A stretch of DNA of 36,442 nt from CBDVBL01 sp965555375. Lineage in GTDB: Bacteria; Zixibacteria; MSB-5A5; UBA10806. Positions 31,812-36,442 of the stretch are shown here, piece after piece. Under the pieces are notes generated by a model that was not told the DNA's origin, did no database searches, and saw only the letters and a list, made by a program, of their open reading frames with translations. Location of the stretch: assembly GCA_965555375.1 (NCBI GenBank), contig CBEWDL010000009.1:1-36442 (forward strand), written 5' to 3'. Position numbers and translations under genes: made by a program. Position 1 is the stretch's first letter, and each line of letters begins with the position of its first letter.

Positions 31812-33077
31812 ATGATCTGGACCCAGATAAAAGATTATATAGATCACGTCAGGCTTTTCTCCCCCAACGCCCGCAAGTTTCTGGTCGGGTCGTTTTTCAT
31901 GGGGTTTGGCTTCTCGGTCTTCTGGCTTCTGCTGAATCTCTATCTCAAGCAGGTTGGCTTCGAGGAGGGCAGAATCGGCAGTATCATCTCGGCCTCGTCG
32001 GTGGGGACGGTGCTGGTCGCCATACCGGCAGCGATTCTGATAGATAGGTTCCGCATCAAGTATATACTCATGATTGCGGCTGTGATTAACGGCTGCGCCC
32101 TCATGACCCAGGCTATGTCAACAACCATCTGGAGCCTGAGGGCCATGTCGATGATTTCCGGCGCCATGTGGACGGTGCATTTCATCGCCGCCTCCCCATT
32201 CTTTATGCGCAATTCCAACCCCGAGGAACGCCCCTACCTTTTTGGAATCAATATGGCCTTAAGCACCCTGGCTGGCTTCATCGGCTCCATCGTGGGCGGA
32301 TTCATGCCCTCCTATCTCGCCGAGCGGGGCGTTGCCCTGATCTATGGTTATCGCTATACGCTGGTTGCCGCAGCATCCCTGGCCGCAATGGCGCTATTCG
32401 CTTACATGACCATCAGATCAAGAAAACCTGCCAGGTCAGGACCCTTCATGTTGCGGGAGTATATCGGCGCCCGCGATTGGAAAACAGTCACAAAACTCAT
32501 GGCGCCACATTTCATAATCGGAATGGGAGCAGGCCTGGTGATACCGTTCCTCAATCTTTATTTTCTGCAGCGGTTCGACTTGGAGTCGGATGCCATCGGC
32601 CGGATATTCTCATTCGGGTCGCTCTTTACCGCCGCAGGATTTCTCGTGGGACCGGCTCTGGCTAAAAGGGTGGGCCTTGTAAAAACCGTGGTTATAACGC
32701 AGTTTTTATCCATCCCGTTCTTTTTGATTCTCGCTTTCTCGCATAACCTTTACTTATCAATCATCGCCTTCCTGTTCAGGGGCAGCCTGATGAATATGGC
32801 CTGGCCGATGTATAATAATTTCGCCATGGAACTGGTGCCGGAGAAGGATCAAGCTGGAACCAACTCGGTTCTGTCGTTGGCCTGGAATGCCTCCTGGATG
32901 GTCTCCGCCAACTTAGGTGGCATAATGATAGAGAAATCCGGCTTCACACTGGTAATGCTGACCACGGTTGGTTTCTATGTCACATCGACTACTGCCGCAT
33001 GGATATTGTTTAAAAGCAAAAGCGGGATCGGCAGGCGAAAAATCCTTACAGGCGCCAGGCCCCCTAAATCCGCTTAA
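31812..33077 (+). CDS. Major facilitator superfamily transporter
   Basis: The protein (421 residues from ATG 31812, 438 if ATG 31761 is used) has about twelve predicted membrane helices. The loop between helices 2 and 3 contains the MFS-type IDRFRIKY segment. The family is clear but the substrate is not. I prefer 31812 because an AGGG Shine-Dalgarno precedes it and because the sequence before it is unlike an MFS N-terminus. The gene stands alone between a repeat-rich region and a cold-shock gene on the other strand. Confidence 0.82.
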   Translation: MIWTQIKDYIDHVRLFSPNARKFLVGSFFMGFGFSVFWLLLNLYLKQVGFEEGRIGSIISASSVGTVLVAIPAAILIDRFRIKYILMIAAVINGCALMTQAMSTTIWSLRAMSMISGAMWTVHFIAASPFFMRNSNPEERPYLFGINMALSTLAGFIGSIVGGFMPSYLAERGVALIYGYRYTLVAAASLAAMALFAYMTIRSRKPARSGPFMLREYIGARDWKTVTKLMAPHFIIGMGAGLVIPFLNLYFLQRFDLESDAIGRIFSFGSLFTAAGFLVGPALAKRVGLVKTVVITQFLSIPFFLILAFSHNLYLSIIAFLFRGSLMNMAWPMYNNFAMELVPEKDQAGTNSVLSLAWNASWMVSANLGGIMIEKSGFTLVMLTTVGFYVTSTTAAWILFKSKSGIGRRKILTGARPPKSA

Positions 33078-33241
33078 GGGATCCCTGACAATCCAATTGA
33101 CTCTTTATGATTACGACCGCCTTACGCGGCTGACAGCAACCTGCCTGAACAGTTATAAAACAGAATAGAAGAGTCTACTAAATTATCTCAATTAGCCTAT
33201 AGCTATAATTCTCCAGATACGACTTCGCTTCTCCACGCCGG

Positions 33242-33469
33242 TTAGAAACTGCTTGCTTCCTGTTGTACTTTCGAAACGTTTTGTGCCTGTAGCCCTTTGG
33301 GACCCTCCACCAACTCGAATTGAACATCCTCACCTTTCTCCAACGCCCTATACCCGTCTCCCATTATCGATGTAAAATGCACGAAGATATCTTCGTCGCT
33401 GTCATCCCTGGTGATGAATCCATAGCCTTTCTTGGTGTTGAACCACTTAACCCTACCTATAATCAGCAA
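33242..33469 (-). CDS. csp: Cold-shock domain protein
   Basis: This 75-residue protein is a single cold-shock domain that binds single-stranded RNA and DNA and melts RNA structure. The RNP1 motif KKGYGFI and RNP2 motif DIFVHF are intact, along with GRVKWFNTKKG at the start. Translation starts at TTG 33469 with a strong AGGAGG Shine-Dalgarno. The promoter at 33600-33628 implies a leader of about 120 bases, and long leaders are a known feature of cold-induced csp genes. Whether this one is cold-induced cannot be told. Confidence 0.95.
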   Translation of the reverse strand: MLIIGRVKWFNTKKGYGFITRDDSDEDIFVHFTSIMGDGYRALEKGEDVQFELVEGPKGLQAQNVSKVQQEASSF

Positions 33470-33871
33470 TGGGGTACCTCCTGCGGCAAAGAATGAAGAT
33501 TTAACTTGTACTTTTAATCAAGCCGATTCTCAGTTTTTTGGGAGCTCTTCACGTGCGGCTTCAAGCTTGTACAAAGCCTTCAGTCCGAACGTGTGTTTCA
33601 ACATAATAATTTCCAACCCATACGTCAAGGGAAATTTCGGTTAAACATGACGTCGTGCAGGCTATTTCACTGCCACAAGCGATAATCCGCCGGTATTCAG
33701 GCGGTTTCGCCATTACCGACAAGACTCGAACCACTATTCAACAACAGAACGGCCGGTATCTTCACCGTGCCATCATTCTGAAAAACACCCGGGTGAATAT
33801 CGAGTGAACTATAAATGATACCACCTGTCCCCTGAAATCCCCGATTTTGTCGTCTAAAAAAGGAAGGCAAA
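33470..33871. other. Intergenic region between csp and the sigma-r4-like gene
   Basis: The left part is the csp leader (33470 to about 33593), which includes a possible GGCTT/AAGCC hairpin, followed by its promoter. The remaining bases up to 33871 hold no gene or clear promoter; a GGAAGG Shine-Dalgarno for the next gene is at the right end. Confidence 0.45.
33600..33628 (-). promoter_or_regulatory. Promoter of the cold-shock gene
   Basis: On the minus strand TTGACG (33628-33623) and TATGTT (33605-33600) have a 17-base spacer and imply a leader of about 120 bases. Confidence 0.55.
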
Positions 33872-34363
33872 ATGCACAGAATTATCTATCTCGATCCTGA
33901 GATCATCCAGCATCTGAAACCATTCGCTGCCCAACCGCCCGATCCAGAACTCATCGAGACGGTAAATAAGGGGTTAGAGCGCCTCGAACCGGATCTGCAT
34001 CAAATCATTCATGAAAGGTATTTCGAGGGACTGACGGTGCCCCAGATCGCCGAAAGGAACAATACCTCCGAAAAAGAGGTCGTCCAACGAATCTATGAGG
34101 CAAAACGGCAATTGAAAATGATGCTGGCCGAATTCGTCCGAAAAAGATGGGGGCTGCAAATCAAAGGAGTCTGCAAGATATGTATGCATCCGCAAAAAGA
34201 GACAATCGATACCATATTGCGAAATATTGACGATGGCGAATCCTGGAGAAGGATCTGTAAGAAAATCGAGAAAGCGGTCGGGGATAAGATTTATCCACCG
34301 CAGATATTAAAAGCCCATATGAAACATATGAACCGCGTGCATAAACAGGAGGAAGAACGATGA
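33872..34363 (+). CDS. Sigma-70 region 4-like regulator with Cys/His module
   Basis: The 163-residue protein has two parts. Residues 30-85 look like a sigma70 region 4 helix-turn-helix (LHQIIHERYFEGLTVPQIAE, then NNTSEKEVVQRIYEAKRQL). The C-terminal half contains CKICMHPQKETID (Cys101, Cys104, His106) and ends with AHMKHMNRVH (His149, 152, 157). This resembles a C-x2-C-x-H ... HxxH DNA-binding module found in phage and mobile-element proteins. A GGAAGG Shine-Dalgarno precedes ATG 33872. It overlaps the next, RHH-like gene by 4 bases. The target is unknown; it is not a complete sigma factor because no region 2 is present. Confidence 0.7.
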   Translation: MHRIIYLDPEIIQHLKPFAAQPPDPELIETVNKGLERLEPDLHQIIHERYFEGLTVPQIAERNNTSEKEVVQRIYEAKRQLKMMLAEFVRKRWGLQIKGVCKICMHPQKETIDTILRNIDDGESWRRICKKIEKAVGDKIYPPQILKAHMKHMNRVHKQEEER

Positions 34364-34587
34364 ATGATGATATCCGCCATATCCAGCTCAGGCTTTCACC
34401 CGATCTTCGAGGAGAACTCGAGACCCTATCACGACGGTATGGGATGTCGATTTCGGATATCGTCCGGGGAGCTTTATTATTCGGGATGCCCGTTTTTGCG
34501 GCCCTGACCGATGTCCAACAGGAGCTTGTGAATAGGCTCGTTGCTATATTGAAAAGGGAATCGCGCGCCGGCAGATCAACGCAGTGA
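34360..34587 (+). CDS. Small ribbon-helix-helix-like protein
   Basis: This 75-residue protein starts at ATG 34360, overlapping the stop of the sigma-r4-like gene (ATGA). Residues 5-42 fit a ribbon-helix-helix fold: the strand HIQLRLSP, then the helix LRGELETLSRRYGMSISDIVRGAL. RHH proteins bind DNA as dimers, often as regulators or antitoxins. There is no adjacent toxin-like gene, so a co-regulator of the preceding protein is more likely. Its 3' end overlaps the convergent pncA gene by 12 bases. Confidence 0.65.
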   Translation: MNDDIRHIQLRLSPDLRGELETLSRRYGMSISDIVRGALLFGMPVFAALTDVQQELVNRLVAILKRESRAGRSTQ

Positions 34588-35151
34588 CCTGGAATCGATT
34601 ATCGTTGCTCCGGCATCTTTCATACTCTCTATGGCGGCGGCTGAATCCCCGGGCCTGACTTCTACGCCCTTGATAGCGTCGGCAATGACCACCACATCGA
34701 AACCGCTTTTGATGCCATCGAGGACGGTAGCTTTAACACAGTAATCGGTGGCCAGGCCGCAGACGAAGATCTGTCCCACTCCCCCCTCCTTTAGCCGATC
34801 CTCGAGATCTGTCCCCTGGAAACCGGAATAAGCTTCTCTGTCGGATTCCTCGCCTTTATGGATCTGGATGGCGTTTTCGACCTTCAGATCAGGATGAAAA
34901 TCTGCCCCCGAGGTTCCCGCTACGCAATGGGGCGGCCAGATTCCACCTTGAGCTTTGAAGGAAATATGATCGGCCGGGTGCCAGTCCTGGGTGGTGAACA
35001 CCTTTTCGAATTTCGGGATCAGTTCATTAATTACCGGGACGATCTTATCGCCATCCCCAACAGCCAGAGCGCCCCCCGGACAGAAGTCGTTCTGCAGATC
35101 GACGATAACCAGCGCGTCTTTTTTTCTATCGATAGGCAATCCTATATCCAC
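34576..35151 (-). CDS. pncA: Nicotinamidase
   Basis: PncA hydrolyses nicotinamide to nicotinate for NAD salvage. The 191-residue protein has the catalytic triad residues Asp18 (VDLQNDF), Lys99 (IHKGEE) and Cys138 (ATDYCVKAT). The metal-binding DWHPADH segment (Asp56, His58, His62) is also present. It starts at GTG 35151; a TTG five codons in is a possible alternative. Its end overlaps the convergent RHH gene by 12 bases. Length and active site are normal. Confidence 0.93.
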   Translation of the reverse strand: MDIGLPIDRKKDALVIVDLQNDFCPGGALAVGDGDKIVPVINELIPKFEKVFTTQDWHPADHISFKAQGGIWPPHCVAGTSGADFHPDLKVENAIQIHKGEESDREAYSGFQGTDLEDRLKEGGVGQIFVCGLATDYCVKATVLDGIKSGFDVVVIADAIKGVEVRPGDSAAAIESMKDAGATIIDSRSLR

Positions 35152-35220
35152 CTGATAAATTAATCTATTTCGGAATTCGATTAGCGCAACTCTAAATTCC
35201 GATAATCCGGCAAAAGCAAA

Positions 35221-35244
35221 AGCCCCCCACGGACATGGGGGGCT
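35221..35244 (-). terminator. Terminator of the selenoprotein-like gene
   Basis: A perfect 9-bp stem AGCCCCCCA/TGGGGGGCT (35221-35229, 35236-35244) with a 6-base loop. On the minus strand it is followed by TTTGCTTTTG, so it would stop transcription of the gene ending at 35269. Confidence 0.85.
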
Positions 35245-35268
35245 TTATATGAAAAACCTTGAACGGAT

Positions 35269-36442
35269 CTAATCTTGCGATGCTAAAATTTCCTCAAACC
35301 TCTCGAGTTGTTCGGGATAATGTTTGCTTTCCGGGTCCTCCGCCATAGCCATTTTGATCAGTTCTACGGCCTCGTGGCAATTATCAAGAGCATTGCATAT
35401 CTCCGCCAGGGTATCGAGATTCATCGCTTTTCGCCTGCCCGGATCAGCCAGTTCCACCGATTTGCGGGATAGCCTTTCAGCATCCTCCAGGTTAACGCTA
35501 TTCTCAAAGCACCACCAGCAAAATCCATTAAGCTTGCCTGCATCCTCAAGCCAGCCGTCTGACATAGTGGCCATCTTATATTTAACGGCAGCCTTTTTAT
35601 CACCGGTGATATGAAGCGATTTTTCGACCATTAGCTGATTGTAAGCATCCTTTGCCTCGGGATCATCCGCCTGCGATGTTATCTTCAAACCTGTCTCTAT
35701 ATACGGCCCGATTATATCGAGCCGGTTATTCTTCTTCGCCATCCTGGTTACCGAGATGGCTGTCCTGACCACCTCCTCCGGCTCCGCAGTCTGCGATTTA
35801 ACGACATTGTCTGCAGCCACCAGGACATCCTCGAAGGTAAAATGCTCGCCTTCCAATCCGTAGGAGGTGTTTTTGAAAATCTCATAAGTATAATCGTCAG
35901 ATGGCGTGTCTTTGATTTTCTGGGCTGTACCGTAATAATTGACCGCGTTTACGTATTCGTCCAGCGATGAACTATAACGGCCGAGGACTTCAGCTATTCT
36001 GGCGGTTGGCTTTTTCTCGTAGGAGGCCAGCTTATCCTCGATTGTCGAAAGATCTGTCATGGCGTCGTCAAGAGTCTCTATGAAATATTTTTTTTCGTAG
36101 CCTGCCCAGCGGTCAAGCGTTTCGCCTGCCCCGTTAACCATGATGAACGTCGGGTATCCTTTGACTTTGAATTCTTTGGCCAGCTCTTTCCCCTCGCCTT
36201 TTTCCGCGTCCATCTGGTAAAGAAATACGGCTTCCAGGGCTGTTTTAACATCATCGTCTGAGTCCACTGCACCAGCGAACCTCTTGCAGGAGCCTCACCA
36301 TTCGGTGTAAAAGTCAACCAGAAGCGGCTTATTCAGTTCGGCCGCCAGGGCTCTGGCCTTGGCGAACGAACTCACATCCCCCACGGCCAGGGCCGCCGAG
36401 CCTACAGCGAAAACCAAAAGCGCAGATAATGCTGCTATTTTC
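35269..36442 (-). CDS. Secreted thioredoxin-fold selenoprotein with TPR-like domain (N-terminus cut)
   Basis: The frame is open from the right edge to 35269 except for one in-frame TGA at 36297-36295. Read through, it gives about 390 residues: a signal peptide (ending SAALA), a thioredoxin domain with DFYTEW-U-GSCKRF (U at visible residue 49, Cys52) and the cis-Pro GYPTF near residue 97. A helical TPR-like C-terminal region (about 250-385, with LDTLAEICNAL) follows. The TGA sits exactly where thioredoxins have the first active-site Cys (WCGxC). A hairpin resembling a bacterial SECIS starts at the TGA. Selenocysteine is therefore far more likely than a broken gene. Ordinary callers would start at GTG 36267 and lose the redox centre. 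Only a few N-terminal residues are beyond the edge. Confidence 0.85.
36259..36297 (-). promoter_or_regulatory. Candidate bacterial SECIS element
   Basis: Beginning at the TGA, UGAG pairs with CUCA at the 3' end of the 39-base element. After an internal loop with a C-G and a U-G pair, CUGCA pairs with UGCAG. The 13-base apical loop contains AGGUU, matching the GGU often found in bacterial SECIS loops, 14 to 16 bases after the UGA. The pairing was done by eye; folding energy was not computed. Confidence 0.6.

Noticed and set aside
35269..36267. A complete 332-aa gene starting at GTG 36267, or a pseudogene broken by a stop
   Set aside because: The frame continues upstream through a single TGA with a signal peptide and thioredoxin active-site flanks, so the short version cuts a domain in half. 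A pseudogene is unlikely because the TGA lies exactly at the catalytic Cys and no other damage is present.
36295..36297. TGA read as Trp or Gly by a variant genetic code
   Set aside because: Several genes in the window (cmk, plsC region, scpA and others) use TGA as a normal stop at conserved protein ends.

Overview
This window reads as part of a bacterial chromosome from a deep-branching, Gram-negative, FCB-type lineage. Candidate Zixibacteria or a close relative is my inference; no marker here proves it. The reasons are: a secreted protein with a PNPFN-type C-terminal sorting/Ig-like tail, outer-membrane barrel proteins, a multiheme cytochrome, System I cytochrome c maturation, and frequent GTG and TTG starts behind strong Shine-Dalgarno (SD) sequences. 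The genetic code is standard, since many genes end in TGA. I see no tRNA, rRNA, CRISPR, transposase or prophage.

Region 1 (1-8298, minus strand) is a long, tightly overlapping housekeeping operon read from right to left: trpS, scpA, a secreted metalloprotease-like gene, scpB, rluB, cmk, plsC and, after a gap with its own promoter, rpsA (C-terminus cut by the window edge). The secreted protease-like gene splits the scpA/scpB pair. Region 2 (8444-10983) holds an HNH endonuclease diverging from a membrane-anchored rhodanese/DoxX pair, an orphan 94-aa basic protein, and a block of palindromic REP-like repeats. Region 3 (10984-12624) is a moeA homologue with diverged active-site loops and a structured leader.

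Region 4 (12570-19793, minus strand) is a second operon: efp, rnhC, an eIF-2B-like gene, a TAT-signal radical SAM enzyme of the AmmeMemoRadiSam type, a membrane protein with a degenerate spermidine-synthase-like domain, and ctpA, closed by a clear terminator. EF-P has Gln at the position that is normally the modified Lys or Arg.

Region 5 (19958-28796, plus strand) starts with lepB. A porin-like barrel and a 14-heme c-type cytochrome follow, then ccmABCDEF. CcmE has Cys in a CXXXY motif in place of the usual heme-binding His, and no ccmH is present. This matches the variant 'System I*' pathway. The likely theme is electron transfer across the outer membrane together with the machinery that makes its hemoproteins.

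Region 6 (28684-35268) is a mixed accessory stretch: an XRE regulator that is probably leaderless, a secreted Cys/His-rich protein, a DUF1648 membrane protein, a small outer-membrane barrel with an upstream leader ORF, an MFS transporter, a cold-shock protein, a sigma-r4-like/RHH regulator pair and pncA.

Region 7 (35221-36442, minus strand) holds the most striking feature. A secreted thioredoxin-fold/TPR-like protein has an in-frame TGA exactly at the first active-site Cys (W-TGA-G-S-C). The TGA is followed at once by a potential bacterial SECIS hairpin. This is best read as a selenoprotein with a U-x-x-C redox centre, which ordinary gene calling would truncate.
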